From assembly GCA_000708835.1 (NCBI GenBank), contig DF237027.1, positions 1 through 64,000 on the forward strand: 64,000 nucleotides of DNA, given 5' to 3'. Positions 21,429 to 33,900 of the stretch are shown here, in pieces; position 1 is the first letter of the stretch; every line of letters begins with the position of its first letter. This stretch comes from Klebsormidium nitens. Taxonomy: Eukaryota > Streptophyta > Klebsormidiophyceae > Klebsormidiales > Klebsormidiaceae. A program made the translations under genes and the position numbers. Below the pieces are notes generated by a model that saw only the letters and a program-made list of their open reading frames with translations, was not told the origin of the DNA and searched no databases.

Positions 21429-24405
21429 CTATGCACGGCCTTCAATGTTCCTTGTTGCGTGCGCGTGACGACCGCCGTCTGCAACTTTGTCTTCTTTTGA
21501 CGCCGGCTTTTCCTGCAACTCGTCAAAAAGGTTCGTGAGGCAATCATTAGAGGTGGGCTGACTCTCGTTCTCTGGAGTGAACTGTGAGAACAATTGGAAC
21601 TCGTCCATGCAGTGTAGAAGTACCTCAGTAGCAGCAAAATCGCTTAAGAAATTCGCCAAGCAAGGTCCTTCGGCAAGTCGTCACGTGACTGGATAGGCCT
21701 TTCGCCGCGAGACGAGAAGATGCGGCGACTCACCCGGTACTCTTCAACGTAAGTGGTCGCCTTTGAAATCGCACCAGAGGAAAACGTCGACGACGCATGG
21801 TAAGTAGTCACGAGCAGCTGGGCAAATGCGGGGAGGGCGCCACCTGGCAAAAGGTCATCGGATGGCTTGTGCAAAGCCAAACGAACTTTCATTTTGTTGT
21901 TAAGAAGCCTGAAGCTTTGAGAGAGTCCTCGACTTTCGATGATGGTGAGCGGGTGAATTGACGAGTGCTGCACACATGCTTCTAGGCGGCGACTGTTGAT
22001 CGGAGCAGGTTCGCAGTCGGTCGACTTTTGGCGCGGCCAGTCCTTGCTAAACCTAGTCAAAGCGATCCGGGGTCGAAGACCATTACAAATACGTTCTGGG
22101 AATCGAGGCGCAAAGAGCTGAGCGGCCGTCATTTGAGCAACAAAAAATGATTTCCGTGCGAGAATAAGGGTGTAGCCCGCAAAAAACCTAAGACCGGAGC
22201 TACTTCAAAGAGACGTTTCCAACCACATAAAGATGATACAGTCTCTAGAAGATGATACGGAAGGTGCATCAATTGTAGAAACGATGCGAAAGGTGACGTA
22301 CGGCTCGCATATTCCTCCAGGAGCGCTGAGTTAAAAGAATCGTAAAAAACTTCCGCGAACGTGCAACAAGCAGCAAGAGGCGCCATGGTTTCACGAAAAC
22401 CGGTGGATTTCATGAAGCCAGCGCTTCCGGAAGGGATGCCAAAATCTTCGTCAAATGTGATTCCGGGTTACAGCTTAGGAAGATGCCGTCTTCGAACACC
22501 ATTCGCGGGTTGGTTGGACCAATCTTGGGAGAGTAGGAAAAGCGGCAGGATGAGGTGAGAGGCTGAGAGGACGGTGGAAACGGGGCTGAGGAAAAGTTGA
22601 GTGTAAGTACCTGCCAGCCCTGCGCCCGCCATAGCAACGAGCATGATCGGAGGAGCCTGTAATAAAGGCTGGGTGTCAGTTCGTTCAGATTTCACCCCGA
22701 GATATCCGTTTCATAAACGCTCAAGTGTTCCGACGAGTTCACAAACTGACGTTGATATGCTCTGCAGAGTGCACTCACACCGGGTCCTACGGAGAAACCA
22801 TTCCACAAGCTCTCTGACGACTTCAAAAGTCGTGATAAGCTACCATTTTCTGTGAAAACGGAACGGGGTCATTCCCGCACGCGGCCGGAAAAACGGGACC
22901 TGAATGTGGTAAAGGGCAATAGACCTACACGCCTGCGCCGCTTCTCCGGTCTCAGAGTTTTGATGGGTTTTGTACGCATAATGTTTTTCGTACGCAATAA
23001 AGGTCGCTCACCCCGGCAAGACTTTGCAGCCACGGTCGCCCCGGCAGCAGTTTCACCATCCGCGGCATCACTGCAGGAAACAAATGATCATCAGCGCATC
23101 TCGAGGAATCGGTTGTGCGCCATAAACTTCCAACCCAGACAAACCTTAGGTTTGGACGCTGGTACAGATGCGGGCGAGGGTTGAAGAGCACTATGGCGTA
23201 TGCTCTGTGGACCCGCCGCTCCTGGCAACGATGACGAAACCTGTCGACGACTATGCAATCAATGACAACGAACAAGACGGAAGCGAGGGAGCGACAAACT
23301 ACGGGTGCGGTCGAGCCAGAACGACGACAGCCGCTTCGACTAGGGGCCAACTTTTTAAATTTTCTTGGACAAACGAAGTTCGTCATCTGGTCGCAGGGGT
23401 TGGCAAACAACTCGCTTCTGGCGAAGCAGGGATCACGTATGAGAACAGCAAAATCTTTCGAGTGCACGATAGCAAGTGGGATTTGGTCAGGCCCGAATGA
23501 GCAGCACTTGCCTCGTTGGAAGGAGTAGAACCCCGCTACTGCTCCACCAGTCCCGGTGCCAATCTGCAAGCAACAGCAAACGCTAGTAGTCCTTCCACAT
23601 GTCACTGGTCCTTGGTCCGAGAAAGGGTCCAGTTCAACGAGACCGGTGACTGTGCAAGAGAGCCCTCTAGAAAGCCTTGCGTTTGAACGAGATGGTGTCA
23701 TGTCTCCTCCACTTTGGCTGCGCATGCTGTCTAAAAATCAGAGACAGGCTAACACTCAGAGCATACAGTCCCCGCAGCACAACGTTAATTCCTGACCGGA
23801 CAGAAGGTCTAGAAACGCTCTCTTTTGCGAACGAGAAATCAAAGATACGGCTGTCAGTCCGGTAAAGCCCGTACTGCTTGTTGCTTACCACGGCAAAGGA
23901 GTCCCGCAGGAAAGGCGAGATGGCCCAGCCCAAAGCTTCCTGACAAAAGCACAGGCAGCGCTGCTCAGATAACGCGCAAGGTTGAAGGCACCTCTTGATT
24001 ACTTCCAAGGGCAAGGACGTAACCCCTCCTGGCACAAGCTCGATATCCGCAGGTTTGTGAAAGTGACTTGATGGGACCTACTTCAGCCACTGCAATACCA
24101 AAGAATCCTCTGGTACAAGAAGAGGTTAGTCTCACATCGCAGACATTGACACCAGCTGCACAAACTAACATTGTAATCTGGCATGCTCACTTCAAGGAGC
24201 AGGAAGTTCTCACTTCAAGATTTCAAAGTCCAGTGGGCCCTTGCCAAGGCGTCCTGTCAATCAAGTAAACAAGCGCCAGACGCCGTCATAAAGTGGATCT
24301 AGGACGGAAGACGCAACAGTCAGTATCTCCAGAGATGCCTTTTATAGCAGGACTGAGGCAAAGCTCACCAGATCTTGATCCAAGGGGGCCGCACATCTGG
24401 GACAT
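21429..24405 (-). CDS. Small hydrophobic membrane protein, nine exons, unknown function
   Basis: Minus-strand exons in order: about 24369-24405, 24214-24253, 24082-24109, 23889-23939, 23512-23563, 23012-23070, 22611-22656, 21734-21843 and 21429-21512. All phases agree and the product is 168 residues, starting MSQMCGPLGSRSGRLGKGPL. Hydrophobic stretches include FFGIAVAEEALGWAISPFL, IGTGTGGAVAGFYSF and APPIMLVAMAGAGLAGGALP, giving about three or four helices; the C-terminus is polar (EKPASKEDKVADGG). The fifth intron has a GC donor (GAG then GCAAGT at 23511-23506), needed to keep frame. The first-exon edges may be off by one base. An alternative first reading (MEKPARAVGGLKTA, with CPRC) starts at 24461 but does not splice in frame. 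I do not recognise the family; an organelle membrane location is a guess. Coding exons are as short as 28 nt, far smaller than in most neighbours. Confidence 0.68.
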
Positions 24406-24406
24406 C

Positions 24407-25852
24407 GTGCCTCAGATTTTGCTGTCTTCAACCCCCCCACCGCACGAGCAGGCTTCTCCATGATCAGAAAGCTTGGAAACAGACCATGTGACCTGAAAAG
24501 AATGAATCCTTTCAGGTTCTGCCTGTTCCAGTAGGACACATGCAAATGAAGACATCTTCACCAGGAAAGTCAATTCTACAACTCAAGGACTTCCTCTGGT
24601 TGCAGAGTGCTAAAATCGCAGTCACGTGGCTGAAGACCTGTCAATCTCTTTCAATACAAAATGCTGAAGATGTGGTCAAGTGACGATGATCTTTGACATG
24701 AATATTGAGGCTCTGTATTCTTGAGAATTTGTTTTCTGTTTTGAGTATTTTCACGGTCTCAGATGAGCATGATATCGGGACAACGTTTGCAACAAGTCTC
24801 CCCGCCAAAGAACGAAATGCTGAGCCTCAATCTCTGCCCTACTCGACCACCACCAATCAAAAGCTTTTGAAATTCTGATTCCTCTTGTGCTACAACCATG
24901 CTGTATCTTGTCCCAAATAGATCTGATTGGAGGCACTGAACCTATCATGTTTCAGGTGGCCCCGACCACCACCATCAAACATACTTTATCAAAGATTTCA
25001 CCGGCCACGATAAGGCCTCCAATACGCTCTGTAAAGGGGGGTGTTGTGCAGAGTCCCGAAGGAGCCGGCCTGAAAAGATGTTGGAACTTTTACTGATTAG
25101 TTGAAGTACCTGCCACCTTGCAATGGCCCCACTCTGTCTCCTTGAGAAACTTTCCAACTGGATTTACGAAAAGTTTCAGAGAGGCTGCCTGACACGGTCC
25201 TTGTTGGGCGCCTGAGAAGTAGTGCTTGACCCTAGTAAAAGCCCGGCTGATGCTGGCCACTCACAATACCATTCTTATGAAAAGGCGTCCCCCACGGCAA
25301 AAAAGGCGTCCTTTACGGCAAAATGGCATGGGGTTTTGGGGTTTCTATCTCAGAGCAGATGAGAGAAGATGGGGCCGGCACTTCAACGTCAAATTCAAGT
25401 TTTAGGGTTTTGAGCAATTTCGAGGCAGTTGTTTGGCTTAATTTTATCTGCTATTACTTTGACACTCATCTGTAGCCTAGATCCTGTGAAGATGTCTACT
25501 TGGTTCATAGCGTCACATTTCAGTGTTAAAAACAGTGATGCACAAAAATATAAGAAGACTTGGACTTGACAATGAAGGAGCCTGAGCCTGAGATCAGAAC
25601 TTGAAGTTGAACTTGAAGGGAGTCCCTTCGATCCGAGCTGTTTCCCCGCTGTTTCAAGGGCGGGGCGACGAAAGAACTACCAATCTCTTGTGCTTGTCCT
25701 TGTCCTTCCGGGCAGTGCTCTCGCCCTCTAGGTGTAAACCAGGTTCGTCTGTGGAGAGGATTCTTTGAGTCCGTGGCTTTCACAAAACTGCGAAGGGAGC
25801 TGCACAGGGAGCGTTCTGTCATTGATCCTGCAGCATTAGGACCGGCACCATC
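24407..25852. promoter_or_regulatory. Shared divergent promoter region
   Basis: Between the starts of the small hydrophobic protein gene (minus) and the IST1-like gene (plus). A short direct repeat of an AAAGGCGTCC(..)ACGGCAAAA unit lies at about 25278-25325 and a telo-box-like TTTTAGGGTTTT near 25400. No exon is recognised. Confidence 0.45.
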
Positions 25853-28800
25853 ATGTTTGGGCCAAGCTTCAAGTCGGCAAAATGGTGAGGCTCTCTATCG
25901 TTTCCTGTCAGAAACTTTGTTCCCATCATGTGCACGGGCTTGTAGAGAAGTCAACATTTGCCGCTGCTTACTTGCCTCTCCTGCAACCTTTATTCGTGCA
26001 TTGGTTGATAGTCATGGTGACTGGCCGGTTGTTGCAGCTGATCGTGAATTCTTTGCTTGCAGCAAGACGCAACTGAAGTTGTGCGTCTCGCGAGTCAAGT
26101 TGCTTCGGAACAAAAGGGAGATGACGGTGAAGCAGATGAAGAAGGAAATTGCGGACTTGCTGAAGGAAGGAAAGGAGCCAAGCGCAACCATCCGGGTATA
26201 TCATTTAAAATCCCAAGTTTGAGGTTTTTTGGATTAGGGTTTCTTTGACAATATTGCTCAACTTTCTGCTTTTTTGTGTCTCCTGCCTGAAAAGACTCAT
26301 CTTCCGGTCAGATAAAAGCAGAGTGCTTGTCAGGAGGAAGGTGTTTGCACTGTTTATTAGATAAATTTTCTTTGTATACTTCGTATTCATCATATCTTGA
26401 GGAATATCTTACCGAACTCTTGGCATTCTGAAGCTTTTCTCGTTCATTTTTGCAGGTCGAACACATTCTCCGGGAAGAGGCAACAATGGCTGCGTATGAT
26501 GTCATAGAGCTGTTCTGCGAGCTTCTGTGCGTGCGTTTGCCGATCATCGAGGCCAACAAGTGAGAATCCAAGTGCTACCCTCGCAATGTGTGCCTTGTTG
26601 ACCACTTGAGTCTCGCTTGGCACCTCATTGTACGCCAGTCTTTTGACAGCGTAAGCACCCTGAGTGCAGAATCCAATCTTTGCGGGGGGAACAGCAATCC
26701 TGCTGATATTTGGATCTGCATTCGAGCCCCAATGTGCGTAGTGGCACTGAACATTTGCATCTGCAGGGACTGCCCTTATGATCTGAAAGAGGCTATTGCC
26801 AGCATCATCTTCGCTGCCCCTCGGTGCGCAGATCTGCCAGAGTTGCAGCAGGTCAGTTCCCGCATCCTTTGTCTTCTTGGATTGGCTCTGACACGGTTAC
26901 CCTGTGCAATCCTCGTTTCGGACAGATATTGGGTAGCGTGCAGCTTTGATGCTCAGATCATGTTTGGTTTGAGCGGGTCCTGAGGCCTCCTTTCGATGTG
27001 CTTCAGGGATGTCGGCCCTCTTTGACAAGCATTCGTTTGCAACTCGCAGCTTAGAGGGCTCTTTGCTGCCAAGTATGGGAAAGAATTTGCAGCGGCGGCG
27101 GCGGAGTTGAGGCCCGACAGCGGTGTGAACAGGAGGGTGAGGCCCACGCTTCCACTTCAGAACATTCTTATGATCTGACTTGCATCTTTTTGTCTTGAGG
27201 AATATCTGCCGACATTTGATCCTGATTTAGGGTCAAGAAACTGAACTTGTACAAAAGTTAGAGTGTGCAAAGCATCTGTGAACTTCGAAGCAGAGCATCC
27301 AACGTGTTTGTTGTTTTCACTTTCATCATCGCAACAGTGTGACGGTTGCTGCTCATAACCTGATCCGCACAGCTGAGCATACACTTTCTCCTGTCCCCTT
27401 TAGCAGGGAATGTCGGATACACAGCCGGTCTCTTACACAAAATTTCCTTGACGAAAGAAATCGACGGTTGCCTGCTATTGGTCCTTATGTAGTTGCATAT
27501 ATGAAACCAATCGCTGGACGTTGATCAACTGAAGCGTTTGAAGTCACTTATCGTTCACGGAAGGAACACGCTTTGATAGTTCTTTCAACGCTTTCCTGTC
27601 GCAGATCATCGAGAAACTGGCCATCCGCCCTCCCTCCGGCGAGGTAAAGCTCCAGATGCTCAAGGACATTGCGGCTGAGCACAACTTCGAGTGGGACTCG
27701 TCCAATTCCGAGAAGATCCTGATGGAGCCAAAGCAAGACCTGCTGGTGAGTCTATCATATTTTGACATCGTATTCTTTGGCCCTGTCTGGTGAGTCCTAC
27801 TTCGGCCTAAGGTTGTACAATTGGAGGACGTTCTCACTGTTAGCCGACCCCTCTCAGCGGATTTGTTCCTTGCAGAGTGTGCGCCGCTCTCAGTAAAAGG
27901 TCGACCCCGCTTCCTCTCTGGTCGCCTCTGCTCTCAACGTAACGCTTTGCAATCGTGGGCGGCTTCCATTGGCTTGTTTTGCGAGCTTTTTGTTTTAATA
28001 CGGTGGTCAGGAATTCCCAAACAATGAGATTGTTTGAAGCTTCCGTGCTTTAGGTGATTCTCGGATCAAGCAATGGAAGAAATGTCACGTCGCAGAACAA
28101 CAGTTCTGATTTGTTTTGCAAGGTTTGTTCCCAACCCTTTGTCACGGCCATTATGGCTATTCAGGTTCTCATCCAAACGTCCCCTGTTTTTCGCTGCAGG
28201 ACGGCCCCCTCGCCAACCCCGCGCCCAGCCACACCGCGCCTCAGGTTACTCCCCCCCCGGCGACCGCGCCCCCGGCAAGTGCTTCGAAACTCACCCGGGA
28301 AGAATCGGCGATCCCCCCGCACCTCCTCCCGGGGGCCCACGACAACCCTCAGGAAGAGTACCGCCCTCCCCCCTCCCCCGACACCCCCCCCTACGCAGTG
28401 AACCACTCCGGCGCACAGGGGGATCCCTTTGCGGGGCTGACTTACACGGTGCCCGGGAGAGCGCAGCCGTCCCCGTTAGGCCCGGCCGTGATGGGGATGC
28501 CGGCGCGAACGCCGTCGATGGACGACGAGGAGCTTTTTGCACCGTCGAAAACGCAGGCCGAGACGGAGTACTCGCAGCAAGGGGGCGGCAGACGGCCCCC
28601 TGGCGGGCGCGAGGAGTATGCTGACGTAGCGGCGGCGGCGGCAGCCGCTGCTGAGTCGGCGGATCGGGCGGCGGCGGCGGCGCGGGCGGCTGCGAGACTG
28701 GCAGGGAGTCTGGGGGGAGAGCGGTCTCAAGGCCGGAGAGGAAAAGAGAGCGGTGGGCAGTACCGAGGCGGGAACGAGTACGACGAAGAGAAGGATTATT

Positions 28801-29810
28801 ACAAGGGGGAGAAGCAGCTTGACAAGGGCGGGAAGCAGGAAAGCAGACAGGAGCCGAGCAACGGAGAGGTTCAAGCCAAGAGCGGGGGTCCATACCAGGG
28901 AGAGAATCAGTACCGAGGTGGGGGTGAATACAGGAACGAGAACCAGTATAAGAGTGAGAATCAGTACCGAGGGGAGGCCAGCACGGCGGGGCGGATGGCG
29001 AAAAGCGGGAGTGCTGGCAGCGACGGTTTCTTCTCGGAGCCCCGCAGCAATTCCGGGAACGGAAGCGAGGAGGGCTGGGGACGGGCGGAAAGCCAACGGA
29101 AGCCGCCCAAGGCTGTGAAAAGGTACGACGAGAACGAGGGTGGCGGAGAAGAAGAGGCTCCCAGCGGGGGACGGACTTTTGCCGAGATTGGAGCGCAGTT
29201 TGCACGGACTGGGTCTGCCGGGGGGAGTTCGTCTGGCAGCGGGAACGTCTTCGAAAAAGAAAAGTCCAAAAAGTACGACTCGCAGGACAGCATGGCGCGC
29301 CGGTTCGAGGAGTTTGAGACACGTGGCGGCTCGGGAGAGGACAACGCCGAGTCCGGGGGCGAGCAGGGGGGCTACGACGATGACGACGAAATTGATCTGC
29401 CGGGGCCGCCGAAGCACGACCCCCGGAAGCTGAACTCGTTCCGGGAGGGGCGCGATCCGTTCGACGAGGCGCCGGAACCCCCCCGCCCGGAAAAGGGGTC
29501 CTACATTCCCGCCGGGAAGGACGGCTACATCTTCTTCCACGACGAGAAGCGCAACGTGACGCTGGATGAGGTGCCCCCCCCGGACACGTTTGAGAAGGCC
29601 GGGAGGAGCGCCCTGCCTCCGCCCCCGGGTCATCCCGATCGGGACAGGGTGCTTAGGGCCGCGACTCCCCCACGAGGCAATTCGCCGATCAATGAGCGAC
29701 GGGATGGCTCGTCAAACTTTGATGACCCGTTTGAGCTGCCGTCGGCTCCGCCCGCGGCAGACCTGGACGACCTGACGGCACGGTTCGAGGCGCTGAAGTC
29801 TAGGCATTGA
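25853..29810 (+). CDS. IST1: IST1-like protein (ESCRT-III associated)
   Basis: IST1 family proteins bind ESCRT-III and VPS4 at endosomes during multivesicular body sorting. Exons 25853-25884, 26063-26195, 26456-26559, 26767-26851, 27050-27136, 27605-27745 and 28200-29810 join in phase to give 730 residues. The IST1 core is residues 1 to about 190: MFGPSFKSAKCKTQLKLCVS, RVKLLRNKRE, ATIRVEHILREEATMAAYDV, IIFAAPRCADLPELQQ, LRGLFAAKYGKEFA and IIEKLAIRPPSGEVKLQML. The last exon encodes a long disordered tail (195-730), rich in Pro, Gly, Glu and Ala, with Tyr-rich repeats of the type ENQYRGG and ENQYKS at about 375-455. It ends in DDLTARFEALK, an ending found in plant IST1-like proteins and likely a VPS4-binding-type helix. 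The GC-rich last exon creates long antisense open frames that are not genes. Confidence 0.93.
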
Positions 29811-30983
29811 TTTCGTATTGTCTATACTTTAGAGTTAGCTCGTGAAGGTAACAAGGCAGCACATACTTCAGGACTAATTATCTTTTACGGTCCCTTTTGG
29901 TTCCTTGTGATCAGCAACCTCTGACATTGCAATTGCTGACGGTTGGGGCAAGCTTCAACCTCAAGCTTGTTTACATCAATGATTTTGGCTGCTGACTGGT
30001 GTCCGCCACCTAGGCAGGAACGCGACAATCATTCCCTTGCATGAGCCAGTATGAAGATTTGAGGCGGTGCCTTTGAACTAGGTACTCGACCGGCCAATCA
30101 ACTCGCAGTCCTACTTCAATGCAAACCAGTCATATCAATGTGCATGGCGCACATCATGCATACAAAGAACGGGGTGACTCTCAAAGCTCGCCGGAGTACG
30201 ATATATCACAATTCAAGTGAGCTGTAGCCCGGGCCCCTCGCAGTGTGTATACACGTACATATAGGTGCATGTGTGCGCATGCATGTACAACCAGCTGGTC
30301 GTGTATACAATCTCACACGCCATGCCCGGCCAGCTTAATTGACCTTGCATGAGTCACCGTGCTGCACTTAAAGGATTGCTCATGACAGCTCCCAGGCAGG
30401 CTGGCGCCGGAAGTAAATACTCTGCTGCAGCATGCAGTGGCGCGTGACGCCTGATATTGTCAAGTACCAATGATTATTGTATGCGTCCGGCCGGTGAGTC
30501 AATGATTGATTGCAGTTTAAGTGGATGTATATGGTCTAGCTGACGCTTTCTCCAAGAGATTGTGTATTCGGAGCACTCTGAATTACAAGCACATGCAGCA
30601 AGGGCCCCAATCCTGTGGTGGCTGTTTTTCAAAATGTTGGAGGGTAAGGCGCCCTACTGGCCGGATATTGCAGGAAAGTCACCATTTCAACCTCATAGGG
30701 CCTTGCCAAGAAGAGCTGTCAATCCCACATCTGCTTTTGCTGCGCAGCGCATCCTTCAAGTAGCTTTCGTGTTCAACAAATGAATTGCATGGCGAGTCAT
30801 ATCTCCATTGTCAAACTGTGTTGTTACCTTGGTGAGTCTAGCAGATTGCAATTCCAAACAACTTCGATGCTACGCTGCTGTTCTCAACCACCATGTAACG
30901 CAGCAGCTGACCTGCGCACCTCCTCAATGCAGCCAAAAATGTCAATGTCGCGCACCAGAACAAAATCTTCTGCATGATCGTCC
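29811..30983. other. Convergent 3' intergenic region
   Basis: Between the stop codons of the IST1-like gene and the 1092-residue protein gene. Rich in CATG words, for example GCATGCATG at 30277-30285, alternating purine-pyrimidine stretches and small TATA-like runs. No exon is supported. Confidence 0.4.
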
Positions 30984-33900
30984 CTACCAGAATTCCGGAT
31001 CCACCGGATCCTCGTCCTTTTCATAAGTCAACTCTGCCTTCCGCGTTTGGGGCACAAACTCTCTAACGTCGGGCTCGTGGATCCCGTAATCATCCCGAAG
31101 CCGCGGGTACCGCACGTCCGCGTCCCGCATGAACTCCTTCCGCCGCGGCTTGCCGCCGCTCCGGTCGATGCCCCTCTCGCGGGGGTCCTCGTCTTGCATC
31201 TCCCGCGGGAAGAACACCATCTTATCGCTCTTCTTGTCCTTCCTCGTCTCCCAGACCGGCCTGTCCTTCGGCGCACCGCCGATGCGGATCCCGAAGATCT
31301 CAATCCCGCCTTTCTCCTCCTGACGGCCCCCGTGAGCTTCTCCCCCACGGCGCCCCCCGGCCGACGGAACATCCGGTTGGAGCATCTCCCGGGGGGCCTT
31401 TTTGAACATGTTCCACTCCCCCGGGACGCCCCACTTCTTCTCGTCCTCCTTCTTCTTCTCCTGGTCCCCCCGGACCACTTCCCTCTGCAGGGGGGTCAGC
31501 GACTTAGGCCCGAACAACTTGAGCTTGTCCCCCCAGTGCTCGCGCTCCTCTTGGGGCGCGTCCTCTGTGACGAAGCCCTGCGTCTCCAGGTCGTACCGGC
31601 GGCGCTGGTCGGATGCGTTCCACTGCTCTGTGTCCTTCTTGCTGCAAAGAAGCAAGCGGGAAAAAGATGAGGAGACCAGTATTGTTGGACAAAGGAGATT
31701 GCGAATAAGGTTTTTCAGCACGTGAGAGGACCACTTTTGACCGATGAAGGAGACTGGGTAGTTTTTTGACCGAAAGCGAAGTGGTTCTTTTGATTTTGAG
31801 CAAGAAAAAGGTTTTGACAAAAACTCGGTTCACCTTGCTGAGAAAAGTATACGGGGTTTCTGACAAAGCTGTTGAAAAGGAGGTTTTGATTCTCTTTGCT
31901 GTGAGTGGTTCATCAGACATACGCGCGCAGCGAATGTATAGCCTGCCCTGGTTGGGACACCGTGTCTGGTTTCGTAGGATGCAAGCTTCCAAGCAGATGC
32001 TCGATTAGCAAAGATAGCATTTGATATAGCGACGGCCTCTGACGGCGCCTCGCTTTTCAAGAAAGCCACCAGAATAAACCAAGAGCAAAAGTGTCTCGTG
32101 TTTGCTTCATAGTGGCACGGCTCCTTCGGAACTTGCTTGAGCAAGGCTCACAGGGAGGCCACCGCAGCTGACCAACGCCGCCTTCTCAACACGGGAACAA
32201 GGATTGGGTGGATGCTTTCGCTTTACACACCCGAACGCGGTATCTCGAAAAACAGAGACTCAGCTAGTCCCGAGTAAGCACCTGCGCAGGCCATTGATGA
32301 AGGTCCAGGCGGACATGGGGCTGAACTGGCGGTGCTGCGCATACAGCTCCTTGACGTTCTTGCCCCCCACGCGCTTCTCCTGGGGCGTGCGCTGACGCAG
32401 GCGCTCACGGGACGCCTCCAAAAATTCCACGTCCTGATCGTCCAGGTCTGCAGCGAGAAGAACCGAAAACATTCTGGTCCGAAATGTTGACAACTGATGG
32501 CTTCGGTCACTTTATGGAGATTTTAGTTGTTTTCTCCATTTCTCCTGATCAGNNNNNNNNNNNNNNNNNNNNNNNNNNNNNNNNNNNNNNNNNNNNNNNN
32601 NNNNNNNNNNNNNNNNNNNNNNNNNNNNNNNNNNNNNNNNNNNNNNNNNNNNNNNNNNNNNNNNNNNNNNNNNNNNNNNNNNNNNNNNNNNNNNNNNNNN
32701 NNNNNNNNNNNNNNNNNNNNNNNNNNNNNNNNNNNNNNNNNNNNNNNNNNNNNNNNNNNNNNNNNNNNNNNNNNNNNNNNNNNNNNNNNNNNNNNNNNNN
32801 NNNNNNNNNNNNNNNNNNNNNNNNNNNNNNNNNNNNNNNNNNNNNNNNNNNNNNNNNNNNNNNNNNNNNNNNNNNNNNNNNNNNNNNNNNNNNNNNNNNN
32901 NNNNNNNNNNNNNNNNNNNNNNNNNNNNNNNNNNNNNNNNNNNNNNNNNNNNNNNNNNNNNNNNNNNNNNNNNNNNNNNNNNNNNNNNNNNNNNNNNNNN
33001 NNNNNNNNNNNNNNNNNNNNNNNNNNNNNNNNNNNNNNNNNNNNNNNNNNNNNNNNNNNNNNNATGGCTTCGGTCACTTTATGGAGATTTTAGTTGTTTT
33101 CTCCATTTCTCCTGATCAGAAGGTTTCCATTTCTCCTGATTTCCCCTGATCGTACAGGTCTGCATGAGGGGGAAAACCAGTAAGCTGTAGCCCGTGTACT
33201 TGAGACTTTACTGTTAGTGTGGTTTCTCGAGGAGTATCGTTTTTCATTCTTGTTCTCCTGTAATTGCACGAAGCAAGCTACGTACCTCAGGAAACAGTCG
33301 ATCAAACACGAAACGAGGGCCAAGACAAGGCTGCTTAAAACCTTCGAACCATAATGGCGCACGGCAATGATGTGAATACGAACCTAGGCTAAGAACAGAA
33401 GAGCAGAAGAACAGTTGAGCTAAATTCGGATCCAAGTCGTGACGTGAGAATCATGTTGCCTCGTAACCAAACCCGGTCTTGGGCGTTACATTCAGTTAAG
33501 TAGAGCCAGAACGCTTCTTTCAAGAAAAAGATACAGACGAATCTGCCTATCTGCTTTTTTTTGCACCTTTATTCAATTACGACCCTTACAGGACATAGTA
33601 GCTGCGAAAGTTCACGCACCCTTGAAGCGCGCGGCCCTCTCCCGGAACTTGCGCTGCGCGTTCTGCCTCAGGATGCGCGCGCGCTCCTCCTTGGTGGCCG
33701 CCAAAGCCTCCACGCCGTGCGCTTCGCCCAGCGCCTTCAGCTCGCCATCCCAGTCCACGCCCGGTTCCTTCTTCTTGAGCTCGGCCGCGGAATACACCCG
33801 CTTCGGCGTCTTGGCTTCGAGTTGATTGCTCGTGTCCATTGCAACAACGTAGTCGCCTGTAGAAAGAGAGAAGAGGGTTCAAAACTGCTAATCATATCTA

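Noticed and set aside
22952-23725. A continuous minus-strand frame of 257 codons
   Set aside because: It runs across two short exons and introns of the small hydrophobic protein gene. The spliced model with consistent phases fits better, and the unspliced frame has no recognisable domain.
21434-24405. Mitochondrial carrier identity for the small hydrophobic protein, suggested by its Gly/Ala-rich helices
   Set aside because: No PxDxxKxR-type signature is present and the length of 168 residues is too short.
24369-24461. Alternative first exon with a CPRC motif (MEKPARAVGGLKTA) for the small hydrophobic protein
   Set aside because: Its frame ends in phase 0 and the next exon would then meet a stop; the reading that starts MSQMCGPLG keeps phase with every later exon.
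28291-29633. Long antisense open frames (343 and 385 codons) opposite the last exon of the IST1-like gene
   Set aside because: They mirror a GC-rich, low-complexity coding exon; composition explains the lack of stops. The sense frame ends in the expected IST1-type C-terminal motif.
31047-31670. A 207-codon plus-strand frame opposite the last exon of the 1092-residue gene
   Set aside because: Antisense shadow of a charged coding exon, with Leu/Pro-rich translation and no splice context.
32484-33149. Open frames across the N stretch
   Set aside because: They arise only because N codons contain no stops.
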